64,000 bases of DNA from Mesostigma viride (taxonomy: Eukaryota; Streptophyta; Mesostigmatophyceae; Mesostigmatales; Mesostigmataceae): contig RPFO01000082.1 of the NCBI GenBank assembly GCA_009746045.1, forward strand, positions 201,093 to 265,092, in the 5' to 3' direction. Under the pieces are notes generated by a model. The model had not been told where the DNA came from and made no database searches. It saw only the letters and a list, made by a program, of their open reading frames with translations. The translations under genes and the position numbers were made by a program. The number at the start of each line of letters is the position of its first letter. Positions within the stretch are counted from its first letter, which is position 1. Below, one piece after another: positions 11,663 through 54,565 of this stretch.

Positions 11663-11832
11663 ATTGCGTAATAGCTTCGGAAAATTATGTCAGCATGTGC
11701 GTCTGAGAAAGACGAAGCGATTGTGATAACCACAGCTACATTCGGTGCTCAAACGTGAAAGTTATGAGCTCCGCCGTCAGCCATGGCTACCTCGTGGCTC
11801 GTGCACCACCATGATGGGTACATCCTCGCGAT

Positions 11833-13703
11833 CATGTCATGTAAAAACCGTTAAGTAGATATAGGCCCAGCTTATATTGGATCCCGTCACAAAACATTTT
11901 GCATATCCCAACTCCGAGAACTTAGTAGGTGCGAATGGCGAATTTTTCGATCTACGAAATTATTTGCCATGACCGTTGAGAAGCTCGGTTTATAGGGTAG
12001 GATAAAGGATCGAACCTTGCTGGTAGCCTCTAAGCGCTTATAATGTTCTATGTTCCGCGCGGAATTCCAGATTTGGGCAGCTAGTTTGTTGCTTTATGAC
12101 GACAAAATATATGGTTGGTTGATATTAGTTAGTATCGGCTACTTCGTCTCGGTTTGTACGTCTAACTACAGCCAGATTCCAGCCGTGGTCAAAATGCATA
12201 CCTACTTTCAGTGATGAAGGTTGGACCCGCCCGCCCGCCCATGGGCAACCCATGCACCACCCGATCCCCTCGATCGATGAACTTTCGCTGCGCTCCGCAT
12301 CGATATCTTGACTTTACCTTTGACGCGCTTCCCATGGCCCGAATTCGCTGCACCCTGCACGCCGGCTAAATCTCCCTGATCGTCCGCACCCCAGCGCCGC
12401 CCCCCCCCCCCAAGCCCCCTGGACCGTACCCGCCACTCCCCTCATGCCTAGCTCGCGGCTCCTCTGATCCTCTGAGCCCTAGGCCCCCTGCCACAACCAC
12501 CACCAGTACCCACCACTGCCTCAGTCCGCTACTCGTCTTTGCCTCGCGGCTTCCCACTGCTGCCACTATACTTGCATCCTTCGCGCCTATCTGCCTGATC
12601 CTCCGTGCCCTTTCCCCTCCCCTCCCCGCCCCTTCCCCCCCCCGCCCCACGGGCATCTGCCACTCCACTTAGACCCGGCCCTCGGAGCGCTGCTCCGATC
12701 CGCTTCACCTTAGCCCCGTTTCTCACTGCCATAATCAATGCTACTACTTGCATCCTCCGCGCTGTTTCAGGAGGGTCGAAGAAAGAAAGAAAGACATTAG
12801 GAAGGACGGGCTGAGTGCAGCGGGGTGCCTGGCGCTAGGCTACTACTACCCGCGGTGACTGCGGTGCGCAGTGCGTGGCTCTACGCTACCACGTACATGT
12901 GGCCCTTCCCCACGCTCCACCCCCCCAGACCTACTTCCCGTGTGGTTTGCACTTGCTACTACCCGCATCTCTTCCGCAAGCCCCTCCCGTTACTTCGCCC
13001 CTTACTTCGCCCCTTGGGATATTGCATGTAGTAGAATTCCAGATCTGCAATTCTGCAAGATATCTGGACATTAAAAATGATGAGTTATTTAGTATGTGAA
13101 TCAGGTTGGCGCGGCATACTTGAAGCTTGAAAGAGGCCGGAACATCCTCATAGCAAGCAGGAGCGCCACCAGCTAAGTCATGACATACGTATGCAGACCT
13201 GACTGCAGACCTAACTGCGCATGTGCATATGGACATGCATGACCATGATGTGGGTAGCACAAACAAATCATGCCTACATATGCGCGTGCACCGCTAGCTG
13301 ATGGCATGTGCAACCTTGTTTTCCCGGCCGATGCATGTTTGATGCAACATGTCGACGTAGGATTGAGCTTGCTTGTGCACATAAACTTGACCAATATCGA
13401 CCTAGGTACATCAGAAGATATGCCATGCACGGACGATATGTATAATCCGTTTATGGGTATGCGCGCTTTATACATAGAAAGCGTACATGTCTTGCGTGCA
13501 CGGCATGCACTTGCATGTAGTGTGCGCCTGCGCACATATGCATGATCAGTGCTTATTCGTGATGGTGTATGTGCCCATGCAGCAACCAGCCTAGTCCACC
13601 AGTCTTGTCCGCATCACGTACACATGACGCCTTGGATGCATCATTACGGTACTGCCTGTACACAGACACAGTGCTGAGCTAAGAATCCAGCGATCTATCC
13701 TAG
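11833..13703. other. Intergenic, no gene recognised
   Basis: Both strands lack a frame I would defend. 12380-12720 is C-rich with scattered polypyrimidine runs. 13704 is the stop of the helicase gene on the minus strand, so 13,000-13,703 should hold its 3' untranslated region. No repeat family or RNA gene was seen. Confidence 0.4.
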
Positions 13704-44601
<30,898 letters not shown>

Positions 44602-45272
44602 CGGAATTGTGTCGATTTTGCTTGTCAGGAAAAAAAATGCATGCCTGTGGTAAGCAAGAAATCTGCTGCGCAAGGTTTATAGCCTACTTCCATGCAAGCG
44701 AGTAAAAAAATCGAAATTTTATCTGCAATGCATGCAATCCCTACGCTGCCATCGCTGCGACAGTAATGTTCACCAGCAATCTAACCTGTAACAGGCGCCA
44801 GAACTGCTAGCTGCCGCCAGGTGGATCACGAAGAGATCGCGGGCACATTTTGCCCCCTTCAATTTGGCGGGAACTTTCCTTGACGCATTACACACACACG
44901 GAACGTCATAACACGTGCCCCTCACCGTGCCTGTGGTCGAATGGAAATTTCAAAGCCAAAGACGGCTAGGATTCACCCATGGCAGCACGTATCAATAGCA
45001 GCCATCACTTCGCCATACGCGCTTCGTACCGCAGCACTTACAAAGCCCTTGAAATTTTGGCAGGCGTGGAGGAATATGCGGCGCGGCGATTTCCCACGCA
45101 TCACCCCGCGGATATCACAGCTGACGCATCACTCCGCATCGGCACTTAGCGTCCCAGGCAGCAAGCTGTCTCGATCTTTTAAACATGGTGCCATTTGCTA
45201 CGCTCTCGTTTGCCACCTTGGCCGCCATCTTGAGCGAACTCTTGCTCGTTATAAATTTTTCACGCCGACATC
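44602..45272. promoter_or_regulatory. Divergent promoter region of helicase and aldo-keto reductase
   Basis: This 671-bp interval separates two genes transcribed away from each other. A consensus E2F-like site TTTGGCGGGAA lies at 44863-44873. A TATAAA at about 45251 is only about 20 bp from the reductase ATG, so it is probably too close to be its TATA box unless translation starts later. The assignment of a shared promoter is by position. Confidence 0.5.
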
Positions 45273-47086
45273 ATGAAGGGTTTGGATGACAGGATCTCCA
45301 TTTCACCGAAGGGCGCCATTCCGCGCTTTGGGCTGGGTACCTACAAGATCGCGGACGAGGAGGTATAACTTGTGCTGCTTTGAAGTCCCCGCGGGCTGCT
45401 TTGTACTTGCCAGATGTGGCTCAAGCGAAGCTAGGCGCGAATATTGCGTTGACGGCATCGCTAGTTAGGTGTAGTAGATTTCCCTCGAGCGGTAAGGCAG
45501 GCGCGCGCACCGCCAGAAAAAAAAAAAGCTCCTGCTAGGAGGGAGCTTGTTTGTTGCTATGCGTGCAAACGGAAACAGTTTCGCGTGGGGTCAGTTATGT
45601 GGAAGCTGTGTGTGGACCGTAAGTTTGTTTTGCGAGCTTGGCATTGTCGGCGCTGAACATGGGCATGGACATTCACACGGAACGATTTTGTGCCTGCGTG
45701 ATCCGTGTGACAGGCGCCAGAGTCCGTCACGGAAGCTATAAAACTGGGATATCGCCACCTAGACTGCGCCAGTGATTACGGCAATGAAGAGGAGGTGAGT
45801 TCCGTATGTATGGATCATTCATGGCAACTCCAAAGCCCGGCCTTGCCAGTGGCTTGTTTCTGAGCCAATCTTAGACGCTAGAACTGCAGTACTGCCTGCA
45901 AGGCGAACGCTTGTCATCCTCTTCCACGCAGTGTGCGTGGCCAAGATGCTGCCAGGGTGGCAGTGGAAAGGTTGGAGAGAGCGTTGGAGGTTGAAGGGGT
46001 ATTTGCTCGTCTGCTTGGATTGTAAAAAGAATGACCTGGCATGGAGGGGCCACCTTTCGCTGCTGCCTCGGTGCGGTGAACTCTTTAGGATGAAAAAGAC
46101 GCTGTGATATGCCTGGGGGGCATCACCAACTTTTCCATCCGACATCTAACCTGTGATTTCACTTCCTTCGTGGCAGCAGAAGTACTTGATTGACAATTTG
46201 AATTCATTAGTGCAACATTATCGCACAACCAGAAATGCAAGGGAATCCATTCACGAGAAACCTGCCTGATCGCCCGCACATGCTGTGTGCAGTCGCACGC
46301 ATGCACCCATGCCCATCATGCTTTCTGGCCCATCCCCTCCTGCGCCCCCCCCTTACACATGGCCCCTCTTTGTTTCACCATCCCCCACGGCATCGCCTGC
46401 CGTTGCTGCCGTTGCTGCCGTTGCTGCCGTTGCTGCCGTTGCTGCAGTTGCTGCCGTTGCTGCCGTTGCTGCCGTTGCTGCCGTTGCTGCCGTTGCTGCC
46501 GTTGCTGCCGTTGCTGCCGTTGTTGCCATCTCCCTGCATTCACACAAAAGCTTTCAAGCCAGCTGCTTAGCATATCATCATGGCCATGCCCTTTTCATTC
46601 ATGCAACTATCTGCCCGTAAACCTTCACCCACAATCGACCAACTGCATCATCCGATTCATTTCTCACAACCCGCATTGCGCACGCCTCACCCACTGTCTC
46701 ACCCCTCCCCCGCCCACCTGCCAGGTGGGTGTGGCCATCGAGAAGAGCATCGGCGCAGGGCTGGTCAAGCGCGAGGACCTGTTCGTGACCAGCAAACTGT
46801 GGAACACGTATCATGCAAAGGACCACGTGCGCCCCGCGTGCGAGCGGTCCATCCGCGACCTGCGCGTCAAGTACCTCGACCTCTATCTCATGCACTTCCC
46901 CATCTCGCTCAAGTATGTGCCCTTTGACGAGCGCTACCCGGCCAAGTGGGAGCACGACCGCTTGAAAAGGAAGCCGGATGGAGTGGAGTACGAGCCAATC
47001 ACGATCCGGGAGACGTGGGAGGGTGAGAGATTGACGCTTGCGGGCAGTTGTTCTTCCCCTAGTGTTCCCCACCTCCCCCTACCCCC

Positions 47087-47117
<31 letters not shown>

Positions 47118-48858
47118 AGCCACCCGCCCGCCGCCCGCCCGCCCACCCACCCACCCACCCACCCACCCACCCACCACCCACCCACCCACCCACCCACCCC
47201 CACCCACCCACCCACCCACCCACCCACCACCCACCCACCCACCCACCCACCCACCCACCCACCCACCCACCCACCTAGCCTTTCATGCAGCTAATGCGCA
47301 ATGCTGAAAAACGTGTTAATTTTTTCTGATATTTTCACTGTCTTTAAACAAGAAGTAGGTATACTGCTAGATATTTTGTAAGTGGAGGTTTGGCCATTTG
47401 GATGTCGCATAAGTTGTGCTATCCGCCATGCATTGCCCACCTAGCAATTCGCCATGCATTGCCCACCAAGTTATTTGCCGTGCATGACCCACCTACTTAA
47501 CCGCCATGCATGACCCACCGATGTGTGCCAAGAGCGTGGGAGCTCTCAAGTGCCCATGGACTTCACCTGCACGACGAATGGTGGTGGATCCTTGTATTTG
47601 ATTGCCCATTACACTGGGGGAGTTGTGCCGTGCTGCCCCACCCCACCCCCAACCATGGATCCACCAACCCACCCTCTCACACACGGTTACCGCCTTCCCC
47701 CCCTACCCGCCTAGATATCCACATTTATCTATGTTTGCACATTTATTTATATAAGCAGTGTACGCAGCCACGGAGAAACTGGATTGTGAATGATGGCCTT
47801 CCTGTTTACTCTCTCCCGTCCTTGTCCTATTCGCTCAACAACGTCACGCAGCCATGGAGAAGCTGGTGGATGCTGGACTGGTGAAGGCAATCGGTGTGGC
47901 CAACTTCAACTGTGCGCTGCTCATGGACCTGCTCAAGTACGCCCGCATCAAGCCGGCCGTCAACCAGGTGAGCTGTGTGCATGGTCTGGTGTTTGCCTAC
48001 CATTCCTTGCACGGATTCCCACCATCTGCGCTGAGCCGTCATAAGTTTGCACGCACTCATGAACCTGCTCAGGCACATACAGCTGTGCGTGCATCAAGCC
48101 AGCATAGCTGTGAGTCCAGAGGGTGGTCTGGCAAGTCAATATTTACATAGGTGCATTCCATGTATCACTGATTCAATGTATGTGTTTGTTATAGTTTGTG
48201 ATCTTCGAAGACACCAATTTGTTATAGTTTGTGATCTTGAAGGACACCAGTTTGTTATAGTTTGTGATGTATAGTTCAAAATATAGTTTGTTATACTTTG
48301 TGATCTCCAAAGACGCCAAGTGCTCATTGTGTTGCTTTCATGCTTGTCATGTTCAGTCCATGAAACTTGCGCCGCTTGTCACCCATCAACTATGCGCCAT
48401 TGCCACCCACATCAAACCTGCGCAATCATCACCCATTCCACCGGTGACACCCACACCACCAGGTGGAGCTCCACCCCTGGCTGTCCCAGCCCATGCTGGT
48501 GGACTACTGCAAGGCCAACGGGATCGTCGTCACTGCCTACAGTCCGCTAGGTGGCGCCTACTCGCCCGAGATGATCGACCAGCCACAGACACTCTCGCTG
48601 CTGGCAGACCCCGTGCTTAACCGGCTGGCGGGCAAGCACGGTAAGTCGGCCGCCCAGGTGGCGCTGCGCTGGAATCTGCAGCGCGGGGTCGCGGTGATCG
48701 TCAAGTCATCCAAGGGCGAGCGGCTCGTGGATAATGCGGCCGCATTCGAGTTTGTGCTGCCCCCCGAGGACATGCGCGAGATCGATGGGCTGAACAAGCC
48801 GCTGCGGTTGAATGATCCGGGGCGCAAGACATACGCCGACTGCCCCATCTTCGCGTAG
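45273..48858 (+). CDS. Aldo-keto reductase, xylose-reductase-like, 5 exons
   Basis: Exons 45273-45362, 45714-45794, 46725-47022, 47852-47967 and 48463-48858 have GT-AG borders and matching phases; the total is 981 nt (326 aa), the normal length for the family. The enzyme folds as a (beta/alpha)8 barrel and reduces aldehydes or ketoses with NADPH or NADH in the cytosol (no targeting peptide seen). The catalytic tetrad is visible: Asp47 in [13 protein letters not shown], Tyr52, Lys81 in VTSKLWN and His114 in [25 protein letters not shown], the GVANFN motif, VNQVELHP and the C-terminal LNDP...CPIFA match fungal/plant AKR2 (xylose and related polyol reductases). The cofactor-binding IPKS is IVKSS here with Lys and Ser kept. 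It appears functional. The substrate cannot be set from sequence. Confidence 0.93.
46395..46530. repeat. 9-bp microsatellite in reductase intron 2
   Basis: The unit GTTGCTGCC repeats about 14 times, so the three forward frames read polyCys-Arg, polyLeu-Pro or polyVal-Ala. It is intronic, between reductase exons 2 and 3. Confidence 0.95.
47081..47277. repeat. C-run and (CCCA)n microsatellite in reductase intron 3
   Basis: A run of about 19 C, a short (CA)n and then some 40 CCCA units lie 60 bp beyond exon 3. Length errors are likely here in any assembly. Confidence 0.95.
48185..48312. repeat. About 30-bp imperfect repeat in reductase intron 4
   Basis: TTTGTTATAGTTTGTGAT occurs four times, each followed by a short variable piece (cttcgaagacacca, cttgaaggacacca and so on). 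Confidence 0.8.
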
Positions 48859-48863
48859 AGGGT

Positions 48864-49022
48864 AGAGGGCGTGCAGATGGCATGCAGAGGGCATGCAGAT
48901 GGCGTGCAAAGGGCGTGCAGAGGGCATGCAGAGGGCGCGCAGAGGGCGCGCACAGGGCGTGCAGAGGGCGTGCAGAGGGCGTGCCTGAGCTGGGGCGTGC
49001 AGAGGGCATGCAGAAGGCATGC
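48864..49022. repeat. 10-bp GC-rich repeat in the 3' flank of the reductase gene
   Basis: Units such as GGGCGTGCAGA and GGGCATGCAGA repeat about 15 times directly after the stop codon and would lie in the 3' untranslated region. Confidence 0.85.
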
Positions 49023-49029
49023 GGTCAAT

Positions 49030-49754
49030 CAGTGGGGAGTTGTGGGGCGGTGTTTCTTTGCTTGATCCCTTATTGGCCGGGATTCCAAGTGCATGGACAC
49101 CATGTCAATGAGCTAGCGGGATGAAATGTTGGATGGCATCCGGCGGATGGAGCCCTAGTTGTTATCACCTGATCTATTGCCCAGCCGGCCGCGTTGTCAA
49201 ACATGGTTGATCACGCACGTTGTCAAATAGTTGATAAGCCGCACCTTCTGCCCATGCAGGCGAGTACGTCCTGGGGGCGCCCTGCCTGGCCGGATGGTCA
49301 CGCTGTGCGAAGCTGGGTTATAGCTGAGCACTGCATGGCCAAATGTCCCTTGGCCCATATGCCAGTACAGGCGTCCAGTGCTCATGGATATTGCTACAAC
49401 AGCCTGCCGCCTTTGTGCTTGATAATGTCTGTCATCAAGATGCAAAATCATGGCCTGCAGTGCGACAGTTGGAGATGCATGTGTACCTACATCGAGGCTT
49501 GCAGATCGATTGAAGGCTTGTGTACATATATAGTCCTGCATGCTGTAGTTGGTTTGGATGTGCTATATGTTGAATCCAGCCCACGATGCAGGTGTCTGAC
49601 ATTCTGTTGTGGAAGCATACAAAGCCTGATCTGACGACAATACATGTACAAAGCCTGTATGCCGACGTAATTTGCATGGTTGTGTATAAAAGTATGGCCT
49701 GCATGTGGCAGATCATGCATGCATGTATCAGACACAGCTTGTGTAACTTAGTGC
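49030..49754. other. No gene recognised downstream of the reductase
   Basis: I find no convincing coding sequence. The stretch is moderately AT-richer than the genes and rich in GCATGC words. It leads into the first retroelement 3' end of the eastern repeat region. Confidence 0.4.
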
Positions 49755-49865
49755 ATGCAAGTTGTCTCATAAGTAAGTACTTCCGTGTCATGGGCAAGAG
49801 GTGGCCACGGAGTACTACATATGCCACTAATATCTAATTAGAAAAATTTAATCCTATATATTAAT
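49755..49865 (-). mobile_element. Retroelement D 3' end
   Basis: The minus-strand 3' end has a stem with GTACTTCCGTG (49778) against CACGGAGTAC (49805-49815) and a short AAGTAAGTA tail. It is homologous to 9952-10010, 55698-55770 and 58238-58310. Confidence 0.6.
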
Positions 49866-50154
49866 TTGGCAAGGTGGGGGGCATCCCGCGGCACTATGCA
49901 TGCAGGGCATTGCGGAGTACCCCGCCAATCCAAAAGAACCGGAATGACTGCCCACCAAAACAGCGAGCGAAGCGAGCGGCCGCTTCGATCAGCGGCCTGC
50001 GCTTCAGCGCACAGCGAGCGCAGCTAGCGAGCACCGTACTGTTCCCCACGCCGGAGCGCAGCGAAGGACCACATACTACGAACTACCCGTTACTCTGTAG
50101 CGAAGCAAAGGAGCGCAATACTACGAACTACGCGTAGCTGGCTACTACAAACTA

Positions 50155-50375
50155 CGCGCGCGTAGCGCCGGGCAGCGGCCAGCAGCGGCCAGCAGCGGCC
50201 AGCAGCGGCCAGCAGCGGCCAGCAGCCAGCAGCGGGCAGCGGGCGCAGCGGCCAGCAGCGGCCGGAGCAGCAGCCAGCAGCCGGCAGCAGCGGGCAGCGG
50301 GCAGCGGGCTAGCTGCGGCGAGCAGCGGGCAATGGGCAGCGGGCAGCGGGCGCCTGGCAGCGGGCAGCGGGGCGA
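50155..50375. repeat. CAGCGGCCAG/CAGCGGGCAG minisatellite
   Basis: About 20 units of 7-10 bp. The flanking 49,900-50,150 contains GCGAGCGAAGCGAGC-type words related to 54,230-54,320. Confidence 0.8.
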
Positions 50376-50639
50376 AGTACTGCCAAAAAAAGGGACCATG
50401 TTTTGGGCTGGGCGAAGCCAGCGGGTGCCACTAGTTACACGTAAGTTACAAATAGCGTCTGCATCATACCCCAAGCCGCCGCCATGGCAGCCATGCCTAG
50501 AATGTTTGCCTAGCTGTGCCACCATACCTATAGCCACGTGCACCGCTAACACACAGTACACAACCAGCCATGCATAGCCTCAGCTTAGCCCTTGTACAGC
50601 GGCATATGTAGCTACATCCTGGCTATGATCAGCTCACTT

Positions 50640-50870
50640 GCCCACGCTACTTGTTATTGATGATATGCTCACATGGGTCAGGGGTCTTATTGCACCCACA
50701 GCACTTGCCAGATCGTCTATGGCGTGTCCGATTGCCGCTGTGGCATGCCTCTGGAATGAAGGAGAAAGGGGGTCCATGCCCTTTCTTCCTGTTGTGCACA
50801 TCCACTTCGGTGCTCTGTGACTCCCCAACGGGAGCACGAGTTTAATTAAATTAATTAATCATACCCAAAG
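50640..50870 (+). mobile_element. Retroelement E 3' end
   Basis: Homologous to the minus-strand stretch 55290-55510 (shared GTGTCCGATTGCCGCTGTGG and CTTTCTTCCTGTTGTGCA). The end is a hairpin GGTGCTCTGTGACTCCCCAA with CGGGAGCACGAG (about 50808-50841) and a TTTAATTAA tail. Confidence 0.65.
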
Positions 50871-50879
50871 CACCGTAGT

Positions 50880-51180
50880 TACTAGAGGGGGATGTAAATC
50901 CTCCGTGCATCCGAGCTGGCTGTCCTTTAGCTGTAATATGGCAGACGAGGCAGTACCTAGCTAGAGTAGCGGCTGTCCTCAGCTAGGGGCAATAAACTCG
51001 ATCCACCTGCGGACCAGTTCTACCCTAGCTGGCTGCTAGTGGAGCCCGTGGGGAGAAAACAGGAGCATGCACCTCAGGAAGGTGCAAGTAACGCAGATGG
51101 CAGCCCATTTCTCCTTGTAGTATTATGCGGGCGCGGAGTACAGATAATCCCAGAAGCCCTGCATCCTCAAGCAGTAACTA
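50880..51180 (-). mobile_element. Retroelement D C-terminal fragment
   Basis: Homologous to 55835-56035. On the minus strand it encodes the last residues (ending YIPL-stop) of an unidentified retroelement protein. The same terminal motif SDEDYIP recurs at 10080-10100 and 55828. Confidence 0.5.
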
Positions 51181-51289
51181 TGTCACCTAGATATAGGGTT
51201 GGGTCCACGAGTACTAAGTCCACGAGTAGAAAAGGCGAGTACCGAGTAGTGAGTACTACTCACTACTCGGTACTCGCCATTTTTTTGGA

Positions 51290-51490
51290 GCCCGAGTAGT
51301 ACTCGGTACTCGTACTCGCCGACTTTTTTTAGCCCGAGTAGTACTCGGTACTCGTACTCGCCGACTTTTTTTAGCCCGAGTAGTACTCGGTACTCGTACT
51401 CGCCGACTTTTTTTAGCCTGAGTAGTACTCGGTACTCGTACTCGCCGACTTTTTTGAGCTCGAGTACTACTCACTACTCGTACTCGTGAA
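51290..51490. repeat. 42-bp subterminal repeats, left end of the hAT element
   Basis: Four to five units built on palindromic GAGTAGTACTC words and a T-run. Subterminal repeats of this kind commonly bind the transposase. Confidence 0.85.
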
Positions 51491-51695
51491 AGTATCAGAT
51501 ACTCGAGTAGTACACGAGTAGTACTCATGAACCTGAGATGGTCGAGTAGTACTCGAGTAGTACTCATGTTCTGAGGACAATCATCATGGTTGTCATGAAT
51601 AGCGAGACATTCGACACGGGTCGACACTGGCTGGCCCGGCCTCACAAGTTCGCAGCCGGCTCGGAAAGGAAAAATGCCACCCACTGCCCTGCCCA

Positions 51696-53067
51696 CCAGG
51701 TTGTGAAATACGTCGGTACGTCAAATACGTCGGCCTCCAAAATACGGGTATATACGTAGACCCCGGCAGAATACGTCGGCTTGAATACGGCAAAATACGA
51801 CAGTGTGCAATTCGGCCTTTAGAGCATGGTTATGAATGGGCCTTTTGGGTTTGAGGCTTTAGGGTATAGTTATGCAATATGGTTACCACTCATGGCAAGG
51901 TGCAGTCAAGTCAGAACACTGACAACCATTACCATGCATGAATGAGACAACGAGCTATCAAATCTGATCATCCTATATCAAAATGGGTCATGAATGAATA
52001 ACTAATTGCCTTGTCTTTTGCTTCTGAAGAAGTTTGCCTGCCAGCAGCCACCGACTGGGAGCAGTGATCAGCCCTTTGTACTGACTCAGGCCGGAAATCA
52101 TCGCCTTGAAAGAGCGGCTCTGAGCCGCGTGAAAGGAAATTGCGTTCTCAACAAAGAAGTTGGCCACCAGGAGCTGGCACTCCTCTTCGTTTGTGGGGTT
52201 CACAAACCTCGTGATTGTCTGCTGGCGAGGATCACCTGCAATGGCCGACCCCGACGCAAGGCCCTGGCCGCTCTCCGCCACTGCCCTGAAGCTCAGGTGC
52301 CGCTGCTTCTTCGCCTTCAGCCCGGCCTTCTTGCCCACAACTCCTGGAATTCTAGCTTCCGTTTCTGCCCAATCTTTGCGTCAGGGCAGGCGTCTATGCC
52401 CTGCCCTGCGATGCTCGCAAATGTGCGCGCATCCTGGTCGCACTGATCTGCTTGCCATCGCCACTGGTAAAATTGTGGCCGCAAAATGAGCAGCTAAACT
52501 TGACCTGCGAAACTGTATTCCCCAGAGCATCCTTCACCGTGACAGTCTTTTTTTCTACAAATTTATGCTCCGGCACTTTGTGTGGCATGGCTGCAAAAAC
52601 ACGTTTGACAACTAGCACAAAATCCGATGGCACACCGCCATGCAATATTCATCATACAGGCTATATTACGTGCCACACGTTCCCAACACACCTGGCATTT
52701 TCATCTTGCTGGCACTCTCTCCGTGTATGGAAATTTCAGTTAGCTTGCCAACTGCCAAGTCATTATGTCAGTCAGTCAGTAATTAGGTTATTCTTGCACA
52801 AGTCATTATGAACTGGAGTGACTGGACTCAGGACTGACGAAAAGCCTATAATCGAGCCTAGTTTGCATAGTAGAAGATCTTGGGGGAGGTAGGCGCCGCG
52901 CCACGTTCCGGCTGGCCTCGCGCCAAGCACTGCCCTGGCTCGAACCTCGAAAATTGCCCAAGTCCAAATCACGTATTCGGGACCAAATACGCGTATAATA
53001 CGTCGGGGCCCAAAAAACGCGTATTGCCGTATTTATTTTGACAATACGCACGTATTTCACAACCTGG
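51696..53067. mobile_element. Nested hAT-like element, 1,372 bp
   Basis: Perfect 18-bp inverted repeats CCAGGTTGTGAAATACGT (51696-51713 and 53050-53067) are flanked by CCTGCCCA on both sides (51688-51695 and 53068-53075). Many AATACG words lie inside each end. It carries a damaged transposase 5' part on the minus strand (51988-52645). Confidence 0.88.
51988..52645 (-). pseudogene. hAT transposase N-terminal fragment with BED finger
   Basis: The upstream frame (52645-52394) has CSFCGHNFTSGDG followed by RMRAHL, the first part of a BED-type zinc finger that binds transposon ends. The next frame (52338-51988) has ITRFVNPTNEEECQ and FFVENAISFHAAQSRSFKAM, a pattern usual in hAT transposases before the catalytic core. 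The two are in different frames, so a frameshift lies near 52,400-52,340. The catalytic RNase-H-like core is absent. Confidence 0.7.
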
Positions 53068-53200
53068 CCTGCCCACGGCTACCGCCGCCATCATTCTCTT
53101 CTTGTCATCATGTCGGACTTGCAAGGCTGTTGAGCATTATTATTTACAAGTAGACCCGGCGGGGGCCAAGCCCCCAACTATTTTGGACTCCACAACTATT

Positions 53201-53981
53201 AAATTAAATTAAATTAAATTAAATTATAACATGCCTCCGTGGGGAGGTCATGTAGCACATATTCCATGATGGATGGGGTGGAGGAAGCCGCGTGATCGAA
53301 CTATACTAACGCTAGCCTATCTAGAGAATCCTAACTACACTACTCATCAAAACGCCTCCTCCGCTTGGGGGGAGGTGGTTTGCCCACAGGGTCGGGCGTG
53401 TGCGCCTTGACAATCTTCTTCCACCGCGTCTTGTCCTGCATGACAGTCCAAAGACGGGAGAGAGAGTGTATGCGGTGCTCAAACTGGGCTGGGACCACTA
53501 GGTCGTCCAGCAACATCTGAACGTAGTTGGTGACAGGTTTCCCTACCCTTTTAGGAATGTCCTTGGGGCCGGGCCAGGTCAGAATGTGCCGCCCTGGCTG
53601 GCCAAGCCGCTGGGGGCCTGCCAGACCAAGGGCGGTGTCGACCTGGCTAGTGCGAGCAAGGTGTCCTACAAATGCTATCCTACGCTGTCTAATCTCGTCC
53701 GAAATACGAGGCATGCCCTGATACAAAGACTCTGATGACGGGCGCTTGGAAAACCCTACGTTCAAGACCTGTCGGAGCATCCTGTAAACTGTGCCGTCGA
53801 GCCTAGCTGCCAGTGTGGGTGTGAGTGTCCACGCCTCGGCGCCATACGTGAGCACCGTGAGGACGAGGACCTTGAAGAGCATGCGTTTGCGGTGCCCGTC
53901 CAGGCCCTTCGAGCGCCAGTAAGGTGTGAGCGAACGGAGCTTGGCCCAGGCGAGGGCGATGCGGGTGTCCACATCGTCGTG
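53201..53981 (-). mobile_element. LINE B, 5'-truncated copy with 12-bp target duplication
   Basis: The copy is flanked exactly by TCCACAACTATT (53189-53200 and 53982-53993). On the minus strand it contains the C-terminus of the LINE protein, about 140 bp of 3' untranslated region, the hairpin (53229-53253) and an (AATTT)n tail (53201-53228). It inserted into the larger hAT element. Confidence 0.92.
53340..53981 (-). pseudogene. C-terminal part of the LINE B reverse-transcriptase protein
   Basis: About 213 codons. RIALAWAKLRSLTPYWRSK, RKRMLFKVLVLTVLTYGAEA and WTLTPTLAARLDGTVYRMLR form the post-palm region of LINE polymerases (the 'YGAEAWTL' block). RRIAFVGHLAR and a basic tail KPPPPKRRRRFDE follow to the stop at 53340. 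The catalytic palm is missing through 5' truncation. The same C-terminus occurs at 8855-9242. Confidence 0.85.
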
Positions 53982-53999
53982 TCCACAACTATTGGACAA

Positions 54000-54560
54000 T
54001 CCTATTCAAGCCCGGGCCCCGGCTGCGCAGAGTCTAAATTCCCGTGGCCCGGTGCCAGTGGCCCAGTGCCCGTGGCCCGGCGCGGCGCCCGTGGCCCGGT
54101 ACTGGTTAGTGGCCCGGTGGCTACTGGCTACTGGCTACACTGTAGTGCGAGTTGTGGCCCGTTGAAATTCCTTTCGTCCCTCCGTTGCTGAAATTTTTTC
54201 CCCGTGGCTAGTTGCCCGTGGCCCGTGGCTACTGGCTTCGCTGCGGTCCGGATAGGAATTAGTACGGTGCTCGCTGCGCTCGCTCGCTGCGCTCGCAGCT
54301 CGGGCGCTTCGCGCGTACTGTATCTGTGATATCTGCGATTCTTCCGTCGACCTCCGGAGTACCCCCTAATGGCTGATTTTTGTACCACGATTTTCTACCT
54401 AATTATCGGACCAACGGTCACGAAGCTCGCTTTATATAAGGGAAAGGATTTGTTGTCTCTTTTCATAAAGTATTGTTATTTTCAGAAATTATATATATAT
54501 TTGGCCCGTTACTTCATAGTTTTTTTTGTAAATTTTAGGGAAATTATATCAGCCAATAGT
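54000..54560. other. Interior of hAT element, GGCCCGTGGCC-rich, no gene
   Basis: The stretch 54,045-54,240 is made of CCCGTGGCCCGGT and TGGCTACTGG words. 54,270-54,330 has GCTCGCTGCGCTCGC words like those at 49,970-50,030. No coding frame is supported. Confidence 0.5.
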
Positions 54561-54565
54561 ATCGC

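Noticed and set aside
46934-47307. Gly-Trp-Val and His-Pro-Pro repeat frames
   Set aside because: (CCCA)n tract in reductase intron 3.
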